Source of the DNA: Streptococcus mitis
Lineage (GTDB): Bacteria; Bacillota; Bacilli; Lactobacillales; Streptococcaceae
Direction: 5' to 3'
NCBI RefSeq assembly: GCF_009496155.1
Contig: NZ_WIJP01000009.1
Coordinates: forward strand, 1-64,000
Length of the DNA stretch: 64,000 nt
Shown one piece after another: positions 33,719 through 43,100 of this stretch. The notes beneath the pieces were generated by a model. It saw nothing but the letters and a program-made list of their open reading frames with translations, did no database searches and was not told the origin of the DNA. A program made the translations under genes and the position numbers. Within the stretch, counting starts at the first letter, position 1. Every line of letters begins with the position of its first letter.

Positions 33719-35971
33719 TTAGTCTCCTAAAGTTAATGTAATTTTTTTAATGTTTTTGATAGCTGTATTGGTCCGAACATCTTGCTTCTGAACGACGGAA
33801 CCTGAACCTTCAAATTCCAACTCAATATCTAACCATTTGGCAAAGGTCTCAGCAGTCACTTTTTTCCAGCCATACATGTCTGGAATTTCTTCTACCTTAT
33901 CCGATAAAAGGATAACTTGTTGGTTTGGTGCAAGATTGGTCCCTTCTTCCACAGATGATTCTTTAATTTTTGTTCCAGTACCAACAACGATTGGTTGCAC
34001 AATATTTCGGCGTAAGGATTCCGCCAAATCACCAGGTGAAATATCCTTGATGCTAGGCATTGCATAAGAAGATTCTGTCGTCACTTGATCTAAATTCTTA
34101 GCTGATGATTGAAGATTGAGAGAGTCTTTCATAGCTGACGCCCGCTCCAAGATAGGATTGGCAAATTCTCCCAACTGGATTCCTGAATAATGTTCAGGCT
34201 GTTGAACCGTTACATACAAGATAAAATCAGGATTTTCAGCAGGGTTCATGGCCACAACTGAGAAAATGTAGTTGGTAGAACCAACCAAGTAGCCTCCATT
34301 TTTCTCGTCTGCGATTTGGGCTGTACCAGACTTAAGGGCTACATTTTGACCTGGAACATTGACAGTTGCTTTTCCTGTACTATGATTATACATAGTTCCA
34401 TATGTAGGATCTGTTCCTACCAAGACCATGTGAGCCCGAGTTTGACTAGCCGCATCTTTCGAAACTGGATTTCCTACAATTTCTTTTTGAGATTTACGAA
34501 CAGTTTGATCATTTGGATCATACAAGGCCGTAATAAATTTAGGCTCCAGCATAACTCCATCATTAGCAATAGCTGTAAAGGCACGTAGCATCTGGGTCTG
34601 CGTTACAGAAATCCCCTGACCAAATGCACTCATGGCAATATTAACAATATTATCTGCAGGCAATTGACCTGAATACTCATCAGTCAGACCAAAACGCGTC
34701 GGCACCCCAAATTTAAAGCGGTTTAGATAATCCAACCAAGTAGCATCTCCCATTTTTTGTTCAAGTAGACTCATTCCAACATTACTGGAGTGAGCGAAAC
34801 CTTGTGAGAAAGTCATCATCCCACCAGTCGTCAAACCATCATTAACATCCCAATCTCGAATCGTCGCATCCGCTATTTTTAATTCACTGCTATTGAAGTA
34901 TTCTCCACTTGGGAAGGTATTATTATCAATAGAAGCAGCTAACGTCATGACCTTCATGGCTGATCCTGGTTCATAGTTACTTTGATAAAGAATGTCACGC
35001 CAAACAAAGTCCTTAGTGATTCCTTCTTTAGTATCTGCATTAAAGGTAGGTCGTTGGGTGGTAGCGAGAATTTCACCGGTCTTTGCACTGACCAAGGTCG
35101 CGGTCATATACTTACCTTTTACTTTTTCTAGAAAGGCATCCATCTGAGTTTCCATGAAAGATTGTAGCGGACTAGACAATGTTGTATAAACATCCTTGCC
35201 ATCTACCGTTTGCTGGGACACTTGTTCCGTTCCGGGGACAATATTACCCAGACGATCTTTTTCATAGGTAATAATACCATCTTTCCCTGCAAGAATACTG
35301 TTCAAGGAACTCTCCATCCCAGAAGTTCCCAGCAAACTCTTGCTCCCATCTTCATTTTCATGGAGTTGAGCTAAACCAATAAAACTAGAAGCGAATTGTC
35401 CATTTGGATAGCTTCTGTTAGGGCTAGTTGTAAAGTCAATTCCTTCAACACTAGCGTCTTTCAAATCCTTTTTAATAGCCATCATATTGGCATAAGTAAT
35501 CCCATTTCCTTTTGTACCAAAGGAAACCTGAGTCAGATTTGGTTGAGCCAGTTGCTCTTTCACATAAGCTTCATCCATATCCAAATACTTATGGAAGACT
35601 TCAGCTACCTTATTAAACTGCGAATCCTCTACATAAAGAATTTTTCCAGTTGCTGACTTGTATTTTTTATCAATAACAGCATATACGTTATAAGAGGTCG
35701 CATCTTCAGCGATGGGTATACCATTACGGTCATAGATAGTCCCACGCTTAGCAGGGACTGTGCGAGTTGTTTGGTGAACCTTCTTAGCTTCTTTTACCAA
35801 GTCAGTACCAAATTTACTACCACTCCCGATAATAACAGCAAAATTGACCAAAAAGATAGCGAAAAGTACGACAGCTAACAAACTGATGTACTTGCCGACT
35901 ATTCTACGGTTTTCTGCTGGAGATTTACGATTTTTTACCGCAAATCGGGTTATTTTTTCTGTCCATTTCAT
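33719..35971 (-). CDS. pbpX: Penicillin-binding protein 2x, T338A allele
   Basis: Class B septal transpeptidase, 750 aa as in pneumococcus R6. A membrane helix (about 30-50), a dimerisation domain, a transpeptidase domain and two C-terminal PASTA domains are recognisable. The active-site motif reads S337-A-M-K, so the second residue is Ala instead of the usual Thr. T338A is a well-known low-affinity change in resistant pneumococci. SSN and LKSGT motifs are intact. Further differences around [11 protein letters not shown] substitutions and STNYIF suggest a mosaic or non-pneumococcal allele. Confidence 0.96.
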   Translation of the reverse strand: MKWTEKITRFAVKNRKSPAENRRIVGKYISLLAVVLFAIFLVNFAVIIGSGSKFGTDLVKEAKKVHQTTRTVPAKRGTIYDRNGIPIAEDATSYNVYAVIDKKYKSATGKILYVEDSQFNKVAEVFHKYLDMDEAYVKEQLAQPNLTQVSFGTKGNGITYANMMAIKKDLKDASVEGIDFTTSPNRSYPNGQFASSFIGLAQLHENEDGSKSLLGTSGMESSLNSILAGKDGIITYEKDRLGNIVPGTEQVSQQTVDGKDVYTTLSSPLQSFMETQMDAFLEKVKGKYMTATLVSAKTGEILATTQRPTFNADTKEGITKDFVWRDILYQSNYEPGSAMKVMTLAASIDNNTFPSGEYFNSSELKIADATIRDWDVNDGLTTGGMMTFSQGFAHSSNVGMSLLEQKMGDATWLDYLNRFKFGVPTRFGLTDEYSGQLPADNIVNIAMSAFGQGISVTQTQMLRAFTAIANDGVMLEPKFITALYDPNDQTVRKSQKEIVGNPVSKDAASQTRAHMVLVGTDPTYGTMYNHSTGKATVNVPGQNVALKSGTAQIADEKNGGYLVGSTNYIFSVVAMNPAENPDFILYVTVQQPEHYSGIQLGEFANPILERASAMKDSLNLQSSAKNLDQVTTESSYAMPSIKDISPGDLAESLRRNIVQPIVVGTGTKIKESSVEEGTNLAPNQQVILLSDKVEEIPDMYGWKKVTAETFAKWLDIELEFEGSGSVVQKQDVRTNTAIKNIKKITLTLGD

Positions 35972-35974
35972 ATC

Positions 35975-36292
35975 TTACTCCGCTGTTCGGATATTTTCAT
36001 TATTCAATTTCAAATCTTTTTTATCTGCAATTTCTTTCAAGCGCTCTGAACGAATCAATTCATTCACTTCCTGCTTGGCATCGTCCAGCTCTGTCTTCTT
36101 CTCCTCTATCTGGGCATTGATTTTTGTCAAATCACTTTGCACTTGCAAGAGTCGTGTCTGCATAAAGATAATGCTCACTGCTAAAACGAGAGCCGTAAAA
36201 GCGATGGAAAGATAAAAAGCCTTCTCCACACGTGAGAATTTTTTTATACGATTTTGCAAGAATTGACTGGTTGTTTCTTTCTTATCTACCAT
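35975..36292 (-). CDS. ftsL: Cell-division protein FtsL
   Basis: Short bitopic divisome protein (105 aa) that scaffolds FtsB/DivIB and activates the septal synthase. A basic N-terminus precedes one membrane helix (about residues 26-46), then a coiled coil with heptads (VQSDLTKINAQIEEKKTELD). It lies 3 bases before pbpX and 9 bases after rsmH. Sequence conservation in FtsL is low; position and architecture decide the call. Confidence 0.9.
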   Translation of the reverse strand: MVDKKETTSQFLQNRIKKFSRVEKAFYLSIAFTALVLAVSIIFMQTRLLQVQSDLTKINAQIEEKKTELDDAKQEVNELIRSERLKEIADKKDLKLNNENIRTAE

Positions 36293-36301
36293 TTTTTCCT
36301 C

Positions 36302-37252
36302 TTACTTGTGAATTTTTCTGGCCACGCGCAACTTGGCTGAGTGCGAGCGGTTATTGGCTTCTAATTCTTCTGCACTTGGCAAGATTGGCTTACGGGATAC
36401 CAATTCCATCTTGGGCTTGAGATCATCTGGGATGAAAGGCAAACCTTTGGGAACTTCCACTGTTGAAGCCTCCTTGAACAATTGCTTGGTCAAGCGGTCT
36501 TCTAAGGAATGAAAGGTAATCACTGAAATTCTACCATCTAGAGCCAACATATCCATAGCCTGCTGAATGGACTCATCTGCCGCTCCCAGTTCATCATTGA
36601 CTTCAATCCGAATAGCCTGGAAAATCTGCTTAGCAGGATGACCCTTTTTCTTGAGTTCCTTAGCAGGTTTAGCTGACTTGATAATCTCTGCCAGCTCAGT
36701 CGTTGTCTCGATTGGCTTGACTTCACGTGCTTGTTCAAGCTTACGCGCTATCTGTTTAGAGAATTTGTCCTCACCATACTTGAAGAAAATACGAACCAAG
36801 TCATGATAGTCATAGTGATTCACCACTTCATAGGCCGTCAGACTAGCATCCTGATTCATGCGCATGTCCAGTGGCGCATCCTTTTTATAAGAAAAACCAC
36901 GCTCACGCTGGTCCAATTGAGGACTAGACACTCCCAAGTCATAACAAATTCCATCAATTTCCTGAACACCAGCTTCGAGCAAACGTGCCTGCAAATGACG
37001 GAAGTTATCCTTGATAAAAGTTACCATTCCCTTTTCAATGTAGGGTGCCAAGCGTTGTTGTGCTTTATCAATGGCATTCTGGTCCTGGTCAAAGGCATAG
37101 AGATGGCCTTTTTCACTTAATTTACTCAATAAATATTCGCTATGGCCTGCTCCACCCAAAGTCGCATCAACGTAGATACCGTCAGGTTTGACGTCAAGCA
37201 TATCAATCGTTTCGTGGAGTAAGACCGTTACATGATGAAATTCTTTTGTCAT
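36302..37252 (-). CDS. rsmH: 16S rRNA m4C1402 methyltransferase RsmH
   Basis: SAM-dependent methyltransferase (formerly MraW) at the head of the cell-wall/division cluster. Signatures: [28 protein letters not shown] (SAM loop), [16 protein letters not shown] and the C-terminal [13 protein letters not shown] [13 protein letters not shown]. 316 aa is normal length. It modifies the decoding site C1402. Divergent transcription separates it from the XRE regulator. Confidence 0.95.
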   Translation of the reverse strand: MTKEFHHVTVLLHETIDMLDVKPDGIYVDATLGGAGHSEYLLSKLSEKGHLYAFDQDQNAIDKAQQRLAPYIEKGMVTFIKDNFRHLQARLLEAGVQEIDGICYDLGVSSPQLDQRERGFSYKKDAPLDMRMNQDASLTAYEVVNHYDYHDLVRIFFKYGEDKFSKQIARKLEQAREVKPIETTTELAEIIKSAKPAKELKKKGHPAKQIFQAIRIEVNDELGAADESIQQAMDMLALDGRISVITFHSLEDRLTKQLFKEASTVEVPKGLPFIPDDLKPKMELVSRKPILPSAEELEANNRSHSAKLRVARKIHK

Positions 37253-37348
37253 ATCCTATCTATTTTACCACAAATCTGATTAGCTTGCACTAGTCAGACA
37301 AATAGGTCAAAAAAAGTAAGATTTCTTTAAGAAATATGTCAAATATGC

Positions 37349-37377
37349 TTGACATTCGCTCCATAGAAGAATATAAT
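37349..37377 (+). promoter_or_regulatory. Consensus sigma-A promoter of the XRE/DUF3278 operon
   Basis: TTGACA (37349-37354) and TATAAT (37372-37377) are separated by exactly 17 bases. TGTCAAATAT and AGTCAAATAT repeats flank them and may be operators for the small XRE regulator. Confidence 0.75.
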
Positions 37378-37417
37378 ATAGTCAAATATATACGACATAA
37401 ATCAGAAAGGAGACCAG

Positions 37418-37612
37418 ATGAATCGTGTGAAAGAATTTCGCAAGGAACTAGGCATTTCCCAACTCGAGCTAGCTAAGGATATCGGTGTCTCGAGACAGAC
37501 CATCAATATGATTGAGAACGACAAGTACAATCCAACTCTGGAACTCTGTCTCAATCTCGCCCGTAGCCTCCAAACTGACCTCAACAGTCTCTTTTGGGAG
37601 GAAGATTTTTAA
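37418..37612 (+). CDS. Small XRE-family (Cro/CI-like) regulator
   Basis: A 64-residue protein consisting of one helix-turn-helix (RKELGISQLELAKDIGVSRQ followed by TINMIENDKYNPTLEL) and a short tail, the YozG-like type often placed before membrane-protein genes. GAAAGGAG precedes the ATG. It likely autoregulates the operon of membrane proteins that follows. Function beyond DNA binding is unknown. Confidence 0.85.
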   Translation: MNRVKEFRKELGISQLELAKDIGVSRQTINMIENDKYNPTLELCLNLARSLQTDLNSLFWEEDF

Positions 37613-37627
37613 AAAAGGAGCCAACTT

Positions 37628-38170
37628 ATGAAAAAAGAAACCTTCACTGAAAAACTGATCAAACGCACATACGGTATTTCTGATCCACTTGACGAATACA
37701 AACGACGCGAAGCTGATCGTATCGGCAATCAAGTCTTTATCTTCCTCTTTTATCTGATGATTTTCGGAAATCTTATTCCACTCCTTCTGGCCTATAAATA
37801 TCCTCAAGAAGTGGCTCTAATCTATCCTCCTCTGATTTTAGTGATTGCCCTCATCGCTGCTGGCTATGTCACCTACCAAATGAAAAAAACAGGGATTACA
37901 GCTATTGATCCAGATATGCTGAGTGAGAAAGAAAGTAAGCAACTACATTACCCTGGTCTGAAAGCAGGTTTGTTCTTTGGTCTATGGATGTTTTTTATAA
38001 CTCCTCTTCTCAGTATACTCATAGGTGAAGGTCAGGACTATTTTCATTCTCTTCTCACTATAAGAAATGGTGTATCAAGCATTCTAGGTTCTGTCTTCTT
38101 CGGAGTGAGCATACAGTTTCTCATCTCCCGTCGCATTGCAAAAGCCAATAAGGATCAAGATGAGGATTAG
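37628..38170 (+). CDS. DUF3278-like membrane protein
   Basis: 180 residues with an N-terminal FTEKLIKRTYGISDPLDEYK block and four hydrophobic helices (about 36-58, 62-82, 112-132, 141-165). This matches my memory of DUF3278, a family of unknown role that accompanies small XRE regulators in streptococci. It lies 15 bases after the regulator and has a good AAGGAG site. The C-terminal half (HYPGLKAG onward) is duplicated in the next gene. Confidence 0.75.
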   Translation: MKKETFTEKLIKRTYGISDPLDEYKRREADRIGNQVFIFLFYLMIFGNLIPLLLAYKYPQEVALIYPPLILVIALIAAGYVTYQMKKTGITAIDPDMLSEKESKQLHYPGLKAGLFFGLWMFFITPLLSILIGEGQDYFHSLLTIRNGVSSILGSVFFGVSIQFLISRRIAKANKDQDED

Positions 38171-38180
38171 GAGGTATCTT

Positions 38181-38423
38181 ATGAAAAAAGAACAGAAACA
38201 GTTACGTTATCCTGGTCTGAAAGCAGGTTCGATTTATGGAACAGTAATATTTTTTATAATTCCACTCATTGATACCCTAACAAGTGAAAATCCAAATTTT
38301 ATCAGTTCTCTTCTAAATACAAAACATATTTTTAAAACTATACTGGGAGCTTTCTTTTTCGGAGTGATGATACATATTGTCGACTCACTTCGTATTGCAA
38401 GAGCTAAAAAAGACCAGGATTAG
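38181..38423 (+). CDS. Short paralogue of the preceding membrane protein's C-terminal half
   Basis: 80 residues, starting at the ATG after AGGAGGTATCTT. QKQLRYPGLKAG and the following two helices align with residues about 100-180 of the upstream protein, so the gene looks like a partial tandem duplication with its own start. The strong ribosome site suggests it is translated. The 15-codon extension upstream lacks a ribosome site. Confidence 0.7.
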   Translation: MKKEQKQLRYPGLKAGSIYGTVIFFIIPLIDTLTSENPNFISSLLNTKHIFKTILGAFFFGVMIHIVDSLRIARAKKDQD

Positions 38424-38433
38424 GAGGTACCTT

Positions 38434-38760
38434 ATGAAATCACTAGTAACTTTACTTACCTATCATCTTTTGTTCAGTTCTCTGTTCATCTTCATCATCG
38501 TTTCAGGGGACTTGCCAATCAGAGAGATATTCCTCGTGCTAGTCTTTATTCTAGCCCTTAACAAAGGACTGACTTATCTAAAGATTGACTCCCCAAAAAC
38601 GCGCATACTCAACTTAGCACTGTGCTTTATGATGCTATCTTTACCACAACTGATGGTCATCTCAGGTAATTGGAAGTATTATTTACTATTAACTATCGCT
38701 AGCTTATCATCTATCACTTATCTTTATTATCTCTATCAATTCGTAAAAGAAAGTCAGTAA
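38434..38760 (+). CDS. Small membrane protein of unknown function
   Basis: 108 residues with about four hydrophobic segments, preceded by AGGAGGTACCTT. It begins MKSLVTLLTYHLLFSSLFIF. No enzyme motif is seen. The spacing (about 10 bases from each neighbour) places it in the XRE/DUF3278 operon. I do not recognise a family. Confidence 0.65.
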   Translation: MKSLVTLLTYHLLFSSLFIFIIVSGDLPIREIFLVLVFILALNKGLTYLKIDSPKTRILNLALCFMMLSLPQLMVISGNWKYYLLLTIASLSSITYLYYLYQFVKESQ

Positions 38761-38786
38761 AACCACTCATCTAGGAGGTTACTAAC

Positions 38787-39365
38787 ATGAAAAAAGAAGA
38801 CTTCACCACTCGCCTACTTCGAAATCTCTTTCATATCCAAGGCCCTTTTGATGAATGCCGACAAGAGATTATCTACAAGGCTTGCGCCCGTTCCATGATC
38901 CAAATCGTTTATTCTTCCTTCTTCCTCTTCTTGTTTTATCTATTATTTGGACGCTTCATAGAGGCCGTTCGCTATGCCATGCCTTACGTTTACTCTGGAC
39001 TCATTTTTTTCATTACTTTAAAAACTCAAAGAGCCGTCAAAGAACTCCATCTGGAAAAAGATGACCAGTCAGAAATCATCCTCAAAACCTACAGCAAAGC
39101 CCAAATCAAATTTAGGAGTTGGATTGTGTTTATCGGTATTCAGATTGGTCTCTTTACCTTACTCATCTTTCATAAGGTCTTCGTTCAACAGATGTCCCTT
39201 TCAGATTTTGTTAAGTTGCTCCTGCAATTCGATAAAAGTGTTCCTTTGCTGATGTATGGCCTGATTATCGGTAGCATTTTTGGAACCCTGACCTACGGCT
39301 TTCTATCATTACAGGAGGAAAAAACTCCTAAAAACACCAAACAGAAGGAGAAAAGCAAGCAATGA
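38787..39365 (+). CDS. Second DUF3278-like membrane protein
   Basis: 192 residues, with the N-terminal motif FTTRLLRNLFHIQGPFDECR resembling that of the protein at 37628 and helices at about 36-55, 58-77, 105-125 and 148-170. The C-terminus is basic. AGGAGG precedes the start. The stop overlaps the glutathione peroxidase start by 4 bases, so the peroxidase is probably read from this operon. Confidence 0.72.
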   Translation: MKKEDFTTRLLRNLFHIQGPFDECRQEIIYKACARSMIQIVYSSFFLFLFYLLFGRFIEAVRYAMPYVYSGLIFFITLKTQRAVKELHLEKDDQSEIILKTYSKAQIKFRSWIVFIGIQIGLFTLLIFHKVFVQQMSLSDFVKLLLQFDKSVPLLMYGLIIGSIFGTLTYGFLSLQEEKTPKNTKQKEKSKQ

Positions 39366-39838
39366 CTTCACTATACGATTTTTCAGTCTTGAACCAAGAC
39401 CATCAAGAAACTCCACTAGAGACCTATCGTGGTATGGTTCTCTTGGTTGTCAACACTGCTACTGGATGTGGTTTAACGCCCCAGTACCAAGGGCTCCAAG
39501 AACTCTATGAACGCTATCAAGCTCAGGGATTTGAAATCTTAGATTTTCCTTGTAATCAGTTTATGGGGCAAGCACCCGGCAGCCCAGAGGAAATCAACAA
39601 CTTCTGTAGCCTACATTATCAAACTACTTTTCCTCGTTTTGCTAAGATTAAGGTCAACGGTAAGGAGGCAGAGCCTCTCTATGTTTGGTTGAAAGAACAA
39701 AAATCTGGCCCACTAGGAAAACGAATCGAATGGAATTTCGCTAAGTTTCTCATCGGTCGAGATGGGCAAGTCTTTGAGCGCTTTTCTTCCAAAACAGACC
39801 CAAAACAAATTGAAGAGGCGATACGAAATCTACTCTAA
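39362..39838 (+). CDS. Glutathione peroxidase family thiol peroxidase
   Basis: 158-residue thioredoxin-fold peroxidase reducing peroxides. The peroxidatic residue is Cys, not selenocysteine, in NTATGCGLTPQYQGL (about residue 37). The second conserved motif DFPCNQF supplies the likely resolving Cys and Gln, and the Trp in EWNFAKFLI completes the site. The pneumococcal orthologue (called gpo/basA) neighbours hyaluronidase genes; here a fucosidase gene follows instead. Confidence 0.92.
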   Translation: MTSLYDFSVLNQDHQETPLETYRGMVLLVVNTATGCGLTPQYQGLQELYERYQAQGFEILDFPCNQFMGQAPGSPEEINNFCSLHYQTTFPRFAKIKVNGKEAEPLYVWLKEQKSGPLGKRIEWNFAKFLIGRDGQVFERFSSKTDPKQIEEAIRNLL

Positions 39839-39846
39839 ACTTCGTT

Positions 39847-39892
39847 AAAATCCATCCTTCTATGTTCCACAAAATAGCAGGATGGATTTTCT
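39847..39892 (+). terminator. Peroxidase operon terminator
   Basis: AAAATCCATCC pairs with GGATGGATTTT across a 22-base loop. Confidence 0.65.
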
Positions 39893-39913
39893 TACATTTC
39901 TCTATTGCATTTC

Positions 39914-40013
39914 TTGGAATAATTTAGTATATTTGTTATATTAAAGCTTTTAGATCATTTTAAAGCTTAAGGTGGCAATTTAAATTTTTTATCTTGAGAT
40001 GAAAGCGCTTAAA
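39914..40013 (+). promoter_or_regulatory. Promoter and cre site of the fucosidase/protease gene
   Basis: TTGGAA (39914-39919) and TATATT (39937-39942) are 17 bases apart. TGAAAGCGCTTAAA (40000-40013) is a close catabolite-responsive element about 60 bases downstream, a roadblock position for CcpA. The 5' leader to the ATG at 40134 is long and contains small hairpins. Confidence 0.55.
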
Positions 40014-40133
40014 TAGGAGGAAGATTATACTCAAACTATTGCACAAATTAACTATCATTAAAGAAAATCGTTTCCAAGTCATACTTGGGCTCAGACAGTA
40101 GCTGACTGTCTTTATTCAAACCAGGAGTACATT

Positions 40134-43100
40134 ATGAATCGATACCTTTTTGAAAAAGGGCAAACTTTTAGCATCAGAAAATTAACCGTTGGAGTTGCTT
40201 CGGTTATGGTTGGACTCGCTTTTTTTGCATCTGGAACAGCACTAGCGGACGAAGCAAAAATTGAAGCTACAAGTTCTCAACCAAACGTAGAAAAATTGGC
40301 CGAGGCTGAAAAAACTAAACCAGAAATCAAAAATGAAAGTCCTGTAATCTCTACACCTCAAGAATCAGAGCAAACAGAGAAAACTGTTAAACCAGTAGAA
40401 GAAAAATCTGTAGCAGATACTAAAACTACTGACTTACTTCCTGAAGAAATCCACGATCAAGCTTACCCTGATACGCCCGTGAAAAACATAGATTCTTCAG
40501 CAATCGTAGACAAGAAGGATAGCCCTAAAGTTGAGACAGAAAGCATTCTAAAAAACAAGGAAGAACTTCCAAAAGAAGCTGAAAATGGTAATCGTGCGAT
40601 TATCAACGGTGGTCTAGATTTGAAGCACGTCCCTTATGAAGGACAACCTGCTACTGCTGCTAGTATGATTTACACTATTTACAATGGTGGTTCCCAACGC
40701 TATATCGTGTCTGGTTCTGGTATTTTTGTGGCACCAAATGTCATCTTGACTGTCGCTCACAACTTTTTAGAATCAAACCGTGATACAAAAGAAGGACATA
40801 TTAGAGGTGGAGATTCTGCTAAGTTTTACTATAACCTCGGTTCCAATTCTGCTGTTCGCAATTCTCAACCTGTAACGGGTAATACTACTCTTTTCAAAGA
40901 AGAAGATATTCATTTTTGGAACAAGAAAGAATTTGGAAAAGGATATCAAAATGACTTGGCTGCTGTTGTAGCACCTGTTCCTCTTCAAATCGCTAGTCCA
41001 AATAAAGCTGCTACCTTTGTTCCCTTGGCAGAAAACAAAACCTATCAACCAGGAGATCCTGTTAGCACGATTGGATATCCGACTGATTCAAGCTCACCTG
41101 AGCTCAAAAAACCAATTGTAGCTGGTCAACTTTACAAGGCTGATGGTATCGTGAAATCTGTTGATAATTATGATGATAAAGGCTCAAAAGGCATAACCTA
41201 TCATATGACTTCTGTTTCAGGCCTTTCAGGTGCTGGTATTATCAACGGTGATGGTAAAGTAGTCGGTGTTCACCAACATGGCACAATCGAAAACGGCATC
41301 CCTGACAAAGACCGCTTCGGTGGCGGAATCGTCCTCTCACCCGAGCAAGTCAAATGGGTAAAAGATATTATCGCTAAATATGGTGTCAAAGGTTGGTACC
41401 AAGGTGATAACGGGAAACGATATTACTTTACTCCTGAAGGAGAAATGTTCAGAAATAAAACTGCTGTTATTGGTGAAAATCAATATTCTTTCGATGAAAA
41501 TGGTGTTGCGACACTCATTAAAGGAATCGATTACGGACGTGTAGTGGTTCAACACGTAGATGAAACTGGTAATCCAATCAAAACTGATGATACTTTTGTT
41601 GAAAAGACTGAAGTTGGAACAGCTTTTGACTATGACTTCAAAAAAGAAATCGCTAAGACTGACTTCTATACAAAAAATCAAGAGAAATACCAGATTGTCT
41701 CTATTGATGGCGTCGAAATCAACAAACAACTCAAAGATGAGTGGATCTACAAGGTCGTCAGCAAAACAGCTCCAGGAACACGGGTCATCAAGGTGGTTTA
41801 TAAAGTGAATAAAGGTTCATTTGCCATTCATTATCGTTTGAAAGACTCAGAGCAAGAATTAGCAGATGTTGTTACTGATAATAATGAGGGAAAAGAATAC
41901 GAGGTTTCCTTTATAAACACTTTTGAAGCAAAAGAAATCGCAGGCTACCGCGCGATCACTCCACGCTTAGAAGCCAGCATCCAGCATAAGGGTGTAAATG
42001 ATGTCGTCTTTGAATACGAAAAAATCTCTGATAGCTCTAATCCGACTTCAAATGTTTTACCTGCTGCTCATCCAGAAGATAAAGAAACAGAAATCGGAAA
42101 TCACGGTCCGCTCCCAAGCAAGGCTCAACTTGATTATCACAAGGAAGAATTAGCTGCCTTTATCCACTATGGTATGAATACTTATACTAATTCTGAGTGG
42201 GGACATGGAAATGAAGATCCTAAAAACTTCAATCCAACTAACTTAGATACAGACCAATGGATCCGTACTCTAAAGGAAACTGGCTTTAAACGAACTATTA
42301 TGGTTGTCAAACACCACGATGGTTTCGTTATTTACCCATCTAAATATACAAATCATACCGTAGCTGCAAGCCCATGGAAAGATGGAAAGGGTGACCTTCT
42401 AGAAGAAATCTCTAAATCGGCTACTAAATACGATATGAACATGGGTGTTTACCTATCACCATGGGATGTTAATAGCCCTAAATATAAGGTAGCTACTCAA
42501 AAAGAATACAACGAATACTACCTCAATCAACTAAAAGAAATCCTTGGTAATCCAAAATACGGTAATAAGGGTAAATTTATCGAAGTCTGGATGGATGGAG
42601 CACGCGGTAGCGGTGCCCAAAAAGTAACCTACACTTTTGATGAGTGGTTCAAATACATCAAGGAAGCTGAAGGAGATATCGCTATCTTCTCTGCCGAGCC
42701 AACAAGTATCCGTTGGATTGGAAATGAGCGTGGTATAGCCGGAGACCCTGTATGGCACAAGGTCAAGAAAGCAAATATCACCGAAAACGTTAAGAACGAA
42801 TACCTTAACCACGGTGACCCTGACGGAGATATGTACTCTGTAGGGGAAGCAGATGTTTCTATCCGTTCTGGCTGGTTCTACCACGATAACCAGCAGCCAA
42901 AATCTCTCAAAGAATTGATGGATATCTACTTCAAGTCTGTTGGTCGTGGAACGCCACTTCTTCTCAACATTCCACCAAACAAAGAAGGTAAATTCGCAGA
43001 TGCGGATGTGGCTCGCTTGAAAGAATTCAAAGCGACTCTAGATCAAATGTATGCGACTGACTTTGCCAAAGGAGCAACTGTAACAGCAAGCTCGACTCGT

